Positions 14,980 to 22,938 of a stretch of DNA of 26,474 nucleotides are shown piece after piece. The position numbers and the translations under genes were made by a program. The DNA lies in assembly GCA_007125435.1 (NCBI GenBank), contig SLDF01000372.1:1-26474 (forward strand), written 5' to 3'. The notes beneath the pieces were generated by a model. That model ran no database searches, was not told where the DNA came from, and worked only from the letters and a program-made list of their open reading frames with translations. This DNA is from Saprospiraceae bacterium (GTDB lineage Bacteria; Bacteroidota; Bacteroidia; Chitinophagales; Saprospiraceae). Each line of letters begins with the position of its first letter. Within the stretch, counting starts at the first letter, position 1.

Positions 14980-15200
14980 CGTCGACCTAAATTATAATTA
15001 AAATTGCATCTAAGAATATACATTTGAGCAGGCACTAAAAGTAGAAGCCACTCAAAACAGCAGCGACACTCTATGACAAACCTGTGAATACAAGCGAATA
15101 GCCCGACCACGCACGAAGTAAGGGGGCACGCCCAAAGAGCATAACTAAAGATAACTTTCTAAAAGAATCTTATGCACACAATGCATACCTTTTATACAAA

Positions 15201-16247
15201 CTATGGCTCTTTAATGAGGTGGACGAAAGTGGGGTAGTGGTCAGAGTACCCTGAAATATAGGTGTCTCCGTCGAAGGTCCGAAATGGATAGCCTCTGAAA
15301 CGTCCAGTTTTTTGCTGCATGTAGGGTGGATTGTAAATGGTAGCCTTATAAAATCGGTAGCCTTTTGCTTCATCAGAGACAAAACCATATGAAAGCATAA
15401 TCTGATCAAACAGAGACCAAGCATCCTGGTAGGCATTAGAGCCCATACCTTTTTTGTAGAAGTCATAGAATGGATTAAAAAACTGGTGTGGCTCAATCTT
15501 CTTAATCTTCGGACGCGCTTCAAGGACAGTGTAGACACTTTCGTTAATGGGATCATCATTGAGGTCACCCATGACTATGATCTTGGCCATCGGATCGGTC
15601 GCGCGAATAGAGTCTGCAATGTGCCTATTAATTCGTGCACACCCACTGCGTAAAGGCCTGCTCGCAGCTTCACCACCTCTACGGCTAGGCCAGTGATTGA
15701 CCATGACATGCACCGTATCGCCATCTAAAATGCCTTTGGTATACAGTATATCCCGAGTGATGAGTGGGCGTCCTCTCAAATTATCCATATTTACCGGCAC
15801 AGGACGGCTCTCCAAAAGCCTAAAATATCGTGGATTGTAAAACATGGCCACATCTACACCTCGTTTATCCGGCGAATCATAATGAACTATCTGATACTGT
15901 CGATCTTTAATGGCCGGCATATTGACCAAATCTTCGAGGACGTCGCGATTTTCTACCTCGGCAACTCCAAGGATGGCAGGACCATCAGGCGTGATGTCAA
16001 CACCGAGTTCAGAAATCACCCTTGCCAGATTAGCTTGCTTGTCCCAGTATACAGCACTAGTGTAGGCCTTTTGACCATCAGGTGTATACTCTACATCTCG
16101 CACATCTGGTGTATCTATTGTGTCAAATAGGTTTTCAAGATTATAAAATGCGACGCATATGGCCTTGTATTGTTTTTTCTGAGCCGAAAGATCGTAACTA
16201 ACTAAAAGTAAAGCAATTAATGCTAAATATTTAAGCGTAGGAATCAT
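15201..16247 (-). CDS. exported endonuclease/exonuclease/phosphatase family protein (nuclease-like), divergent from a TonB receptor
   Basis: 348 aa. Signal peptide MIPTLKYLALIALLLVSYDLSA, then an EEP domain. Active-site features: N36 in FYNLENLF, a hallmark of secreted bacterial EEP nucleases; E97/E99 in GVAEVENRDVL; H185 in NHWPSRRGG; D228/N230 in MGDLNDDP; D281 in SLFDQIML; and D336-H337 in SDHYP. It probably cleaves phosphodiester or phosphomonoester bonds outside the inner membrane, DNA or RNA being likely. It is transcribed away from the TonB receptor/DUF5689 pair, with about 200 bases between start codons. In Bacteroidota I recall this gene trio as recurring, which supports a shared uptake role, though I could not check this. 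It belongs to a different EEP subgroup from the protein encoded at 7090. Stop is TAG. Confidence 0.9.
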   Translation of the reverse strand: MIPTLKYLALIALLLVSYDLSAQKKQYKAICVAFYNLENLFDTIDTPDVRDVEYTPDGQKAYTSAVYWDKQANLARVISELGVDITPDGPAILGVAEVENRDVLEDLVNMPAIKDRQYQIVHYDSPDKRGVDVAMFYNPRYFRLLESRPVPVNMDNLRGRPLITRDILYTKGILDGDTVHVMVNHWPSRRGGEAASRPLRSGCARINRHIADSIRATDPMAKIIVMGDLNDDPINESVYTVLEARPKIKKIEPHQFFNPFYDFYKKGMGSNAYQDAWSLFDQIMLSYGFVSDEAKGYRFYKATIYNPPYMQQKTGRFRGYPFRTFDGDTYISGYSDHYPTFVHLIKEP

Positions 16248-16304
16248 GCAATTTGTATTATGACCAATGTAAAATTATGCAATTGACTTCATAGAAATAA
16301 AACC

Positions 16305-16312
16305 CAAATATA
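16305..16312 (-). promoter_or_regulatory. -7 box for the EEP nuclease (TATATTTG on the minus strand)
   Basis: CAAATATA on the plus strand is an exact TAnnTTTG match in the minus direction, 57 bases upstream of the ATG at 16247. No clear -33 element is seen. Confidence 0.35.
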
Positions 16313-16419
16313 AGTTTCTCTCGGTCAATAGACGTGTAAACCGGGCTGATGTTATATAAAGAAATTGTTATCTCATGTATTTTATTTTGCTGAATGCGCT
16401 AAATAGTCAAATTGCTTTA

Positions 16420-16427
16420 TAAATTTG
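16420..16427 (+). promoter_or_regulatory. -7 box (TAAATTTG) for the TonB receptor operon
   Basis: Exact TAnnTTTG match 22 bases before ATG 16450. Transcription would start near 16434. The TTTG at 16386-16389 is 30 bases upstream, too far for a standard -33 element. Confidence 0.45.
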
Positions 16428-16449
16428 TGACTGATTATAATGCTTGCAA

Positions 16450-19257
16450 ATGAGGTATATATACACTAGTCTTTGTGTTTTTCTTGTATTAGTATTGTCG
16501 AGTGGCATATCTGCCCAAAGAATGGCTACCATATCAGGAATTGTTATCAATGAGCAGAACAATTTGGGACTTGAAGGGGTCAGGGTGTCTGTCGTCAATG
16601 AATCTTATAGCACGACAACCAAAATCACCGGGTTTTTCAGCATTCCATTTAGAACAGTAGGGCCTAAGACCATTAAATTTTCAAGAGAAGATTATCAGGA
16701 CTTTGTCATAGAGGTCTTTGTCGTAGAGGGAGCGGACCAAGATCTTGGCGAACTATTTATGAGTCTGGATGGGTCATTGGACCTGGATGATTTTTCATTA
16801 CTACCATTGATAGAACTAGACCTGGACGATTCAGATCTGGATGCACTCGGCGGTGCACAAGATATATCTTCGATATTGGCGGCATCCAGAGATGTGTTTG
16901 TATCTACCGCTGCATTTGTATTTGGCCCGGCAAGGTTTAGAATACGTGGTTATTCACCGGATTATACTTCTCTATATCTGAATGGCGTACCCTTTAATGA
17001 TGCTGAGACCGGTGTGCCGTTTTTCTGGCAGATGGGTGGCTTGAACGATGTATTAAGAAACAGAGACATAAATATTGGTACGGTAGCGACTTCATACGGC
17101 TTCGGTGAAGTAGGTGGTATGTCCAATATTGATCTGCGACCATCCAGACAATGGGCACAAACCAGGCTGTCCTATGCTATATCTAATCGAAGTTATCGGC
17201 AGCGCCTAATGGTCACACATAATACAGGACTGAATAAAAATGGGTGGGCATTTTCTATTTCCGGATCAAGGCGGTGGGCTGACGAGGGCTATGTACCCGG
17301 AACATTCACTGATGCCTGGGCTTACTTCATGGGAGCAGAAAAGAAATTTAACAATAAGCACAGTGTCAGTTTAGTAGCATTCGGCGCACCTACAGTACGA
17401 GGCGGTATTGGACCTTCAATACAGGAGATGTATGATATAGCCGGCAATAACTATTATAACCCCAACTGGGGGTTCCAGAATGGTGAGAGACGCAATGCCA
17501 GAGTTTCCAATGCGCATATTCCGATGGCTATATTAAGACATGATTTTACCATCAGTAATAGAGCCTCACTGGTCACCTCCGTTGCAGTGCAAACAGGTCG
17601 CAATGGCTTCGGTGCGCTCAACTGGGATGAAGCCAATGACCCGAGACCTGATTACTATCAAAAGTTACCAAGCTTTCAGACTAATCCCGTATTGGCAGCT
17701 CAAGTGAGAGATGTTCTTGCCAATGATATTAGAGCCAGACAATTGGACTTTGATTATATGTATGATGTGAACCGTAATAATTTCCAAACCATCCAAAACG
17801 TAGACGGTATTCCAGGAAACAATGTGTCGGGCAACCTGGCAAAATACTTTCTTGAAGAAAGAAGAATTGATAATACGACATACAATGTGACATCCTATTT
17901 TGAGCACTTCATCACAGATAGATGGACAATTAATGCAGGTGTCATCTACCGTCATTTTACTGGCCATAATTATTCTACTATAGATGACTTATTGGGTGCA
18001 GATTTTTATATCAATGAAGAGCGATTTGTCAGACGCGATTTTCCCTTTGAACCAGAAAAATGGCAAAACGATTTAAATAACCCCAACCAGATTCTGAAAG
18101 AAGGAGATACCTACAGATATGACTATAATGCCAATATAAGACACGGAGAAGTATGGCTACAGAGTATAACCCGACTAAAGCGCTTTGACCTGTTTCTGGC
18201 CGGTAGGGTAGCTCAAGACAGAATGTGGAGAACAGGTAATATGGTTAATGGTAGATTTCCAGACAATTCATTCGGTGACTCTGAGGTTAAAACCTTTAAT
18301 ACATATGATGTCAAAATGGGAATAACTTACAAAATCGACGGTAGACAATATATCTATGCTAACGGATTCATAGGCACTCGTGCACCATTATTTAGAAATG
18401 TATTCATCGCACCGCGTACCAGAGATCAAATTAACCCTGGACACGCTATAGAGAATATGCTATCCGGAGAAGCAGGTTATATTATACGGACACCTCAGAT
18501 GAAAGCCAGAGCCACTGTATATTACACCAGGTTCCAAAACCAGAGTAATGTCCTGAATTACTTCCAGGACGATGGTGCTGACTTTGATCTTGATGGGCAG
18601 GCAGAGATTGGCGGTCTGTACAACTTCGCATTAAATGGGGCAGAGCGCACTCATCAGGGTGTAGAATTAGCCATCGACTATAAATTGACCTCAGAGTTAT
18701 CGGTCAATGCTGTGGCTTCTATAGGTGATTTTTACAATTCAAATAGGCCTACTGCATTCGTGGCAGCAGACAATGATAGCCGACCAATTGCTGACGGACT
18801 ATTAATCTATGCAGAAAACTATTTTGTCACCAGGACACCTCAAGAGGCATATAGCTTCGGTCTAAACTATAGATCCAGAAATTACTGGTTTGCTACAATC
18901 AACTTCAACTATTTCCGTAAGAATTTCCTCGACTTCAATCCATTGAGAAGAACAGCAAGTGCCGTAGCTGAAGTAGAGCCGGGTTCAGACTTATGGCGAA
19001 CCATATTAGATCAAGAGCGCTTACCTGCAGCCTTCACCGTAGATTTCTTCATAGGTAAATCATGGGTTGTCAAGCGTGGTCAATTTATATATTTAAATCT
19101 CGGTGTAGGTAATATGCTGAACAATACTAATTTCATTACCGGAGGTTTTGAGCAATTAAGGTTTGACTTTAGGAATCCCGATCCAGAAAGATTTCCTCCC
19201 CGATATTTTTACCTTCTTGGTTTTAACTACTTCCTTAATACGATTTACACATTTTAA
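16450..19257 (+). CDS. TonB-dependent outer-membrane receptor with N-terminal CarboxypepD_reg-like domain
   Basis: 935 aa from ATG 16450; an in-frame TTG at 16444 is less likely. Signal peptide MRYIYTSLCVFLVLVLSSGISA. Residues about 25-103 form a CarboxypepD_reg-like beta-sandwich (ATISGIVINEQNNLGLEGV). A strikingly acidic linker at about 108-133 (LDLDD, ELDLDDSDLD) precedes the plug at about 135-240. The plug has the SSILAASRDVF and ARFRIRGY blocks of a receptor subgroup that I recall next to DUF5689 proteins and secreted EEP enzymes. A 22-strand barrel follows and ends in NTIYTF, with terminal Phe. It probably imports a large or phosphorylated substrate. The DUF5689 lipoprotein follows after 21 bases, surely cotranscribed. 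It is not a SusC of a classic SusCD pair, since no SusD is present. Confidence 0.92.
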   Translation: MRYIYTSLCVFLVLVLSSGISAQRMATISGIVINEQNNLGLEGVRVSVVNESYSTTTKITGFFSIPFRTVGPKTIKFSREDYQDFVIEVFVVEGADQDLGELFMSLDGSLDLDDFSLLPLIELDLDDSDLDALGGAQDISSILAASRDVFVSTAAFVFGPARFRIRGYSPDYTSLYLNGVPFNDAETGVPFFWQMGGLNDVLRNRDINIGTVATSYGFGEVGGMSNIDLRPSRQWAQTRLSYAISNRSYRQRLMVTHNTGLNKNGWAFSISGSRRWADEGYVPGTFTDAWAYFMGAEKKFNNKHSVSLVAFGAPTVRGGIGPSIQEMYDIAGNNYYNPNWGFQNGERRNARVSNAHIPMAILRHDFTISNRASLVTSVAVQTGRNGFGALNWDEANDPRPDYYQKLPSFQTNPVLAAQVRDVLANDIRARQLDFDYMYDVNRNNFQTIQNVDGIPGNNVSGNLAKYFLEERRIDNTTYNVTSYFEHFITDRWTINAGVIYRHFTGHNYSTIDDLLGADFYINEERFVRRDFPFEPEKWQNDLNNPNQILKEGDTYRYDYNANIRHGEVWLQSITRLKRFDLFLAGRVAQDRMWRTGNMVNGRFPDNSFGDSEVKTFNTYDVKMGITYKIDGRQYIYANGFIGTRAPLFRNVFIAPRTRDQINPGHAIENMLSGEAGYIIRTPQMKARATVYYTRFQNQSNVLNYFQDDGADFDLDGQAEIGGLYNFALNGAERTHQGVELAIDYKLTSELSVNAVASIGDFYNSNRPTAFVAADNDSRPIADGLLIYAENYFVTRTPQEAYSFGLNYRSRNYWFATINFNYFRKNFLDFNPLRRTASAVAEVEPGSDLWRTILDQERLPAAFTVDFFIGKSWVVKRGQFIYLNLGVGNMLNNTNFITGGFEQLRFDFRNPDPERFPPRYFYLLGFNYFLNTIYTF

Positions 19258-19278
19258 TAGCATCATAAAGCTTATATC

Positions 19279-21216
19279 ATGAATAATGCCATCAAATACA
19301 GTCTCTTATTTTTAATTTCCTCTTTTCTAGTCGTTTCCTGTGTTAAGAGAGACTTTGATGAACCACCGGTCATTGATGAATCAGCCGACCTAGAAGTCAA
19401 CAGTACCATTGCGGAATTGAAAGAACGGCATACCTTTGGTACAGCCGCGCAGATCGAAGACGATATCATCATTAGAGGTGTTGTCGTATCAAGTGATGAA
19501 GCCGGTAACTTCTTTAAGGTCTTAATCATACAGGACGAGACTGGCGGTATAGAGATTCAGATTGATCGCGTATCACTTCACGATGACTATCCAATAGGAA
19601 GAGAAGTATTTGTTAAATGCAGAAACCTTTACATGGGTGATAATAATGGTACGATACAGCTCGGTGCCGATGTAGATGCTTCGAATAATAATAGAGTTAC
19701 CCGTATTCCTGACAATTTACGTCGATTATATCTATTCAGGGGACAAAGAGATCAAGATGCCAGCCCATCGGTGCAAACCATCAATAATCTTAGCTCAAAC
19801 AATATAAGTACATTAATTAAGCTTGAAAATGTACAGTTCGTAGCAAGTGATATAGGACAGACATTAGCTGACACCATAAATCAGTTTTCCCGAAACCTTA
19901 CAATTGAAGATTGTGAAGGCAATACCATTTTAATAAGAACAAGCGGGTTTGCAGACTTTGCCAATTTTAGAGCACCGCAAGAAAGTGGATCGATTACAGC
20001 CGTTTTTTCAGTTTTTGGCAATGATAGACAATTGTTCATTAGAGATTCAGACGATATTCAATTTGATAGCGAGCGCTGTGGTTCTGGTCCTGTAGACGGG
20101 GAGCTCATATCTATAGCAGAGCTTAGAGATCTATATCAAGGCAGTACCATAGCTGTACCATCAAATGTCAAGATAAGAGGGGTCGTGATATCCGACATCA
20201 ATGGCTCTAATATTACTGCCAGAAACGTAGTCATACAAGAGCCAAATGGAGCGGGTATTACTATCAGATTTGATAATAATAATGTGCTAGCCATGGGAGA
20301 TGAGGTAGAAATAAATATCTCCGGCGTTGAATTGTCTGTCTTTCAAGGCCTTCTACAACTAAACAATGTACCTAATAATAGAGCCAATAAAATTGGAACC
20401 AGAGAAATGACGCCTCCTCTGAAAACCATAAGTGAAATATTAGATGACTTTGATAATTTAGAGTCCACTTTGGTGAGAATAGAAGATGCAGAAATAACCA
20501 GAAGCAGTGGAAATACCTTTGGCGGTTCAAGCGATGTGACTGATGCTACTGGTACCATTGCTATGTTCACGCAATTCTATGCAGCATTTGCTGATAATAC
20601 GATACCAGTAGGAGAGGTTAATTTGACAGCTATAGTCTCCAGAGGGGGCAATATGTCTACAAGACAATTAGGCATTCGGAATTTGAATGATATTGAAGGC
20701 GGAGACAATGGTGGCGGAGGTCAAGGCAGTTTGAATGAATCGTTTAATAACGTTCAGAACAATATAGACCTGAACCTTCCAGGATGGTTCAATATTCCAG
20801 AGATTGGCTCCAGAGTATGGAGGGGAAGAGTCTTTGACGGTAATGGCTATGCCCAAGCCACCACTTTTAACTCTGACGATCCGGTGAATGTCATGTGGAT
20901 GATTACTCCTGAGATAGAGTTAGATGTACCTAAGACCTTGACTTTTGAAACCGCAAAAGCATTTTGGACACACGAAGCTTTGGAGGTTTTTGTTTCTGAA
21001 GACTTCACCGGTAATAATCTGGGTTCTGCTACATGGGTGCCAATAGATGCAAGGATAGCTACGGAAAGTGACCCCGACAACACCTTTATACCTTCAGGGG
21101 AGATCGACCTGTCAAGCTTCTCCGGTACTATACATATTGCTTTTAAACACACAGGCAACAATAGCAATAATACAGGTACTTCCAGAGTTGACAATGTAAG
21201 GGTGTTTGATCGTTAA
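19279..21216 (+). CDS. DUF5689 surface lipoprotein with duplicated OB-fold-like domains and C-terminal choice-of-anchor-J-like domain
   Basis: 645 aa. The lipobox LVVSC puts the lipidated cysteine at residue 21. The following CVKRDFDEPP is charged and acidic, as in Bacteroidota lipoprotein export signals, so it is probably on the cell surface. Residues about 40-265 and 275-475 are two copies of a DUF5689-like module: IRGVVVSSDEAGN (65-77) with VLIIQDETGG aligns with IRGVVISDINGSN (299-311) with VVIQEPNGAG, the pattern of an OB-type barrel. A Gly-rich linker (GGDNGGGGQGS, about 474-484) leads to a beta-sandwich domain at about 485-645 resembling choice-of-anchor J (ESFNNV, PGWFN, WMITPEI, TSRVDNVRV). 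It likely captures the ligand for the adjacent receptor. The binding target is inferred, not shown. Confidence 0.85.
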   Translation: MNNAIKYSLLFLISSFLVVSCVKRDFDEPPVIDESADLEVNSTIAELKERHTFGTAAQIEDDIIIRGVVVSSDEAGNFFKVLIIQDETGGIEIQIDRVSLHDDYPIGREVFVKCRNLYMGDNNGTIQLGADVDASNNNRVTRIPDNLRRLYLFRGQRDQDASPSVQTINNLSSNNISTLIKLENVQFVASDIGQTLADTINQFSRNLTIEDCEGNTILIRTSGFADFANFRAPQESGSITAVFSVFGNDRQLFIRDSDDIQFDSERCGSGPVDGELISIAELRDLYQGSTIAVPSNVKIRGVVISDINGSNITARNVVIQEPNGAGITIRFDNNNVLAMGDEVEINISGVELSVFQGLLQLNNVPNNRANKIGTREMTPPLKTISEILDDFDNLESTLVRIEDAEITRSSGNTFGGSSDVTDATGTIAMFTQFYAAFADNTIPVGEVNLTAIVSRGGNMSTRQLGIRNLNDIEGGDNGGGGQGSLNESFNNVQNNIDLNLPGWFNIPEIGSRVWRGRVFDGNGYAQATTFNSDDPVNVMWMITPEIELDVPKTLTFETAKAFWTHEALEVFVSEDFTGNNLGSATWVPIDARIATESDPDNTFIPSGEIDLSSFSGTIHIAFKHTGNNSNNTGTSRVDNVRVFDR

Positions 21217-21258
21217 GCCAGATATTCATTTTTTAAATTTAATATTCTTTTGGGCATC

Positions 21259-21308
21259 ACCACTAGTTCATAATTTGCCAAATAATTGGCAAAGTATAAA
21301 CTAGTGGT
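21259..21308. repeat. 50-bp nested palindrome after the DUF5689 gene
   Basis: Outer arms ACCACTAGTT (21259-21268) and AACTAGTGGT (21299-21308) are perfect inverted copies of 10 bp. Inner arms TTTGCCAA (21274-21281) and TTGGCAAA (21286-21293) are perfect 8-bp copies around loop ATAA, with a 5-base bulge on each side. It may act as a terminator of the receptor operon without a T-tract, or be the end of a repeat element. Confidence 0.65.
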
Positions 21309-21425
21309 CGCTACGTTTCGTGGCTCACTGTTCGTTCGGCCTCGATTCCGCTGAGGCTCCATCGAGTCTGGCTTCGCATGCGCTACGCCACCACTGCACA
21401 TCGCTGATGCTGTGCGCTAGTACCT
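21309..21425. repeat. GC-rich palindromic repeat element
   Basis: About 110 bases with roughly 60% G+C by my count, in otherwise AT-rich DNA. It has nested short inverted repeats: CTCGAT (21341) with ATCGAG (21361), GCCTC (21339) with GAGGC (21353), and GCACA with TGTGC near 21396-21415. Words such as TCGCTACG and GCTCACTGTTCGTTCGG resemble parts of the 14508-14601 array. CTAGT occurs at both edges (21301-21305 and 21417-21421). Nothing coding is evident. Confidence 0.55.
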
Positions 21426-21470
21426 CTTAGAGATACTTGTATTTTTATGTTATATTATATTATTAAGTTT

Positions 21471-21515
21471 AAAAGGGGTGCATTTCAAAATGTCGAGTTT
21501 TCTGGTATTGCACCC
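21471..21515 (-). terminator. terminator of the ICMT-like gene
   Basis: GGGTGCA at 21476-21482 and TGCACCC at 21509-21515 form a perfect 7-bp stem with a 26-base loop. On the minus strand the stem is followed by TTTT, 33 bases past the stop codon. The long loop makes it moderate evidence. Confidence 0.45.
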
Positions 21516-21547
21516 TATAAAAGTCGGTTATTGCCTCTAGATTATCT

Positions 21548-21985
21548 CTAGAAAATAAAAGGTATAAAACGCTTAGTTTTCTTCTTATAGCTCTTGTAAG
21601 ATTGGAACCTTTGACCTAATAATTGTTCTTCGAGATTTGACTTTACATATAGCACAACGAATAGTGTAGCGTAAACTAAGATAGGTAACGAAGATGGATT
21701 AGCTAAAATATATCCAAGACCGAACACTAGCAGTGAAGTGTACATGGGATGTCTTACATAGCCATAAGGACCTTTAGTAATCAGGTTTGTATTATCCTTA
21801 GGCATGGGAAATACAGAAAATCTGGTCAAACCCATTGTCAAAAAAGCCCAGCCTGCTATGATTGTGGATAATAATATCAAGCTATTTGAGTACCAATATG
21901 ATGTTAATGGTCCTTCCGCTATTATAAAATACATTAAGCACAGGGCCTGAATTATAACTAATAATACACCAAGCGACTTTTTCAT
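21548..21985 (-). CDS. small membrane methyltransferase-like protein (ICMT/PEMT family)
   Basis: 145 aa. Four hydrophobic helices lie at about 5-25, 33-52, 75-95 and 98-117. The second half carries the isoprenylcysteine carboxyl methyltransferase / phospholipid methyltransferase signature: TKGPYGYVRHPMYTSLL (about 70-86), then EEQLLGQRFQSYKSY (about 118-132), which bind S-adenosylmethionine and close the active site. Bacteria lack prenylated proteins of the eukaryotic kind, so the acceptor is unknown: a lipid, a quinone-like compound or a small molecule. It has no partner gene, is convergent with the DUF5689 gene and divergent from lemA. The lysine-rich end (KKKTKR) fits a cytoplasmic C-terminus. 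Confidence 0.8.
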   Translation of the reverse strand: MKKSLGVLLVIIQALCLMYFIIAEGPLTSYWYSNSLILLSTIIAGWAFLTMGLTRFSVFPMPKDNTNLITKGPYGYVRHPMYTSLLVFGLGYILANPSSLPILVYATLFVVLYVKSNLEEQLLGQRFQSYKSYKKKTKRFIPFIF

Positions 21986-22377
21986 ATTTTATTTCCTTTG
22001 ATCATGCTTTGTAAATACAATGAGCTGTCTATCGAAACATAGGTATGCAAAGGAAAAATGAGGTTCCATTAATCCTAACCATCACCAATACATCCATTAT
22101 TTTACAACTCTTTATGAACCAAGCTGCAATAAAATCGCCTCCAAGTTAAAAATTGATTATAATTGTATCATTGCTCTCTCTATATAATCTGAAGTAGACT
22201 TACAAACCGAGTAAATTTACTTAGACTAATTGGTTAGAAAGATCAAAGTCTTGATTACTTGACATATATACACGAAAGTATAAATCAAATCTATCAAGAC
22301 ACAAAATATAGTATTTTTACATTTAAAGTCACTAAAGGCGTATTTAGAGAAAGCCTGGAAATAAAATTTAAATCAAA
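21986..22377. other. 392-base divergent intergenic region without recognised elements
   Basis: AT-rich space between the minus-strand ICMT-like gene and the plus-strand lemA. I looked for TAnnTTTG boxes, hairpins with T-tracts and short frames. The only TAnnTTTG match is CAAATCTA at 22286-22293 (TAGATTTG on the minus strand), 300 bases from the gene it could serve and without a -33 element. TATTTTTA at 22312-22319 is one base off the consensus before lemA. No gene is supported. Confidence 0.5.
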
Positions 22378-22926
22378 ATGATAAGAAATCTAATATTTAT
22401 ATCATTGGTGGTGGGACTCTCAATAATGTACTATTACAATATCACCATCAAGTCTAGAAATAAAAAAAGAGATGCATGGTCATCCATTAATGTCCAATTA
22501 AAAAGAAGGTATGATTTGATACCTAATCTCGTACAGACTGTAAAGGGCTATGCCAGCCATGAGAGTAAGGTCTTTGAGCACATTGCGGATGCCAGAGCCA
22601 GAGCTATAGGAGCTGATAACATAGAGGACCAACAGGCTGCGGAGAATATGCTCACACAATCTCTTAAGAGCCTTTTTGCAGTGGCAGAGGCTTACCCTGA
22701 ACTGAAAGCAAGTCACAATTTTCAAAACCTCCAACAACAGCTTTCTAAAGTGGAAGAAGACATACAAATGGCTAGAAGGTATTACAACGCTTGCGCTAGA
22801 GAATATAACAATAGAGTTGAAACATTTCCGGGGTTAATCGTGGCTGGTATGTTTAATTTTTCACCCGTTTCTTACTTTGAAATTGATATCGAAGAAAGCC
22901 AAACGCCTAAAGTTGACTTTAGTTAA
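22378..22926 (+). CDS. LemA family membrane protein
   Basis: 182 aa. An N-terminal transmembrane helix at about 4-20 is followed by an alpha-helical domain. The LemA signature is clear: RDAWSSINVQLKRRYDLIPN (about 32-51), LVQTVKGYASHE, then NLQQQLSKVEEDIQMARRYYN and a closing NNRVETFPGLIVAGMFNF block. LemA proteins are three- or four-helix-bundle envelope proteins of uncertain function, often next to DUF2207 or TPM/YgcG proteins. The gene is followed after 12 bases by the DUF2207 gene, with which it surely forms an operon. ATG start at 22378. Length is normal for the family. Confidence 0.95.
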   Translation: MIRNLIFISLVVGLSIMYYYNITIKSRNKKRDAWSSINVQLKRRYDLIPNLVQTVKGYASHESKVFEHIADARARAIGADNIEDQQAAENMLTQSLKSLFAVAEAYPELKASHNFQNLQQQLSKVEEDIQMARRYYNACAREYNNRVETFPGLIVAGMFNFSPVSYFEIDIEESQTPKVDFS

Positions 22927-22938
22927 AACCACTAATTG

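Larger units (their letters stand above)
14149..15200. repeat. 1-kb gene-free repeat region between convergent genes
   Basis: No credible coding frame. The region contains several unrelated short tandem repeats, a degenerate 20-bp repeat rich in CGCT, inverted copies of the same words, and two perfect hairpins (listed separately). Two further heptamer-like units also occur at 14208-14236 (AAAGGTC, GAAGGTC). From 14981 to 15200 I see only scattered words such as GGGGGCACGCCC and no gene or terminator. The region sits where the M14 pair and the EEP gene converge, a tolerant place for insertions. Confidence 0.75.

Noticed and set aside
15170..15568. 132-codon minus-strand frame overlapping the 3' part of the EEP nuclease
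   Set aside because: It is in a different frame of the same strand as a gene with intact catalytic motifs, and its translation is low-complexity Ser/Thr/Leu without a family signature.
16450..21216. Classic SusC/SusD polysaccharide utilisation locus
   Set aside because: The lipoprotein has DUF5689-like beta modules rather than the alpha-helical TPR fold of SusD, and no glycoside hydrolase, sulfatase or hybrid two-component gene is nearby.
21213..21401. 62-codon minus-strand frame in the palindromic element
   Set aside because: It is made of the GC-rich inverted-repeat sequence and overlaps the end of the DUF5689 gene.
22259..22282. Sigma-70-like promoter TTGACA ... TATAAA before lemA
   Set aside because: The spacer is only 14 bases and Bacteroidota primary sigma factors use TTTG/TAnnTTTG elements instead.
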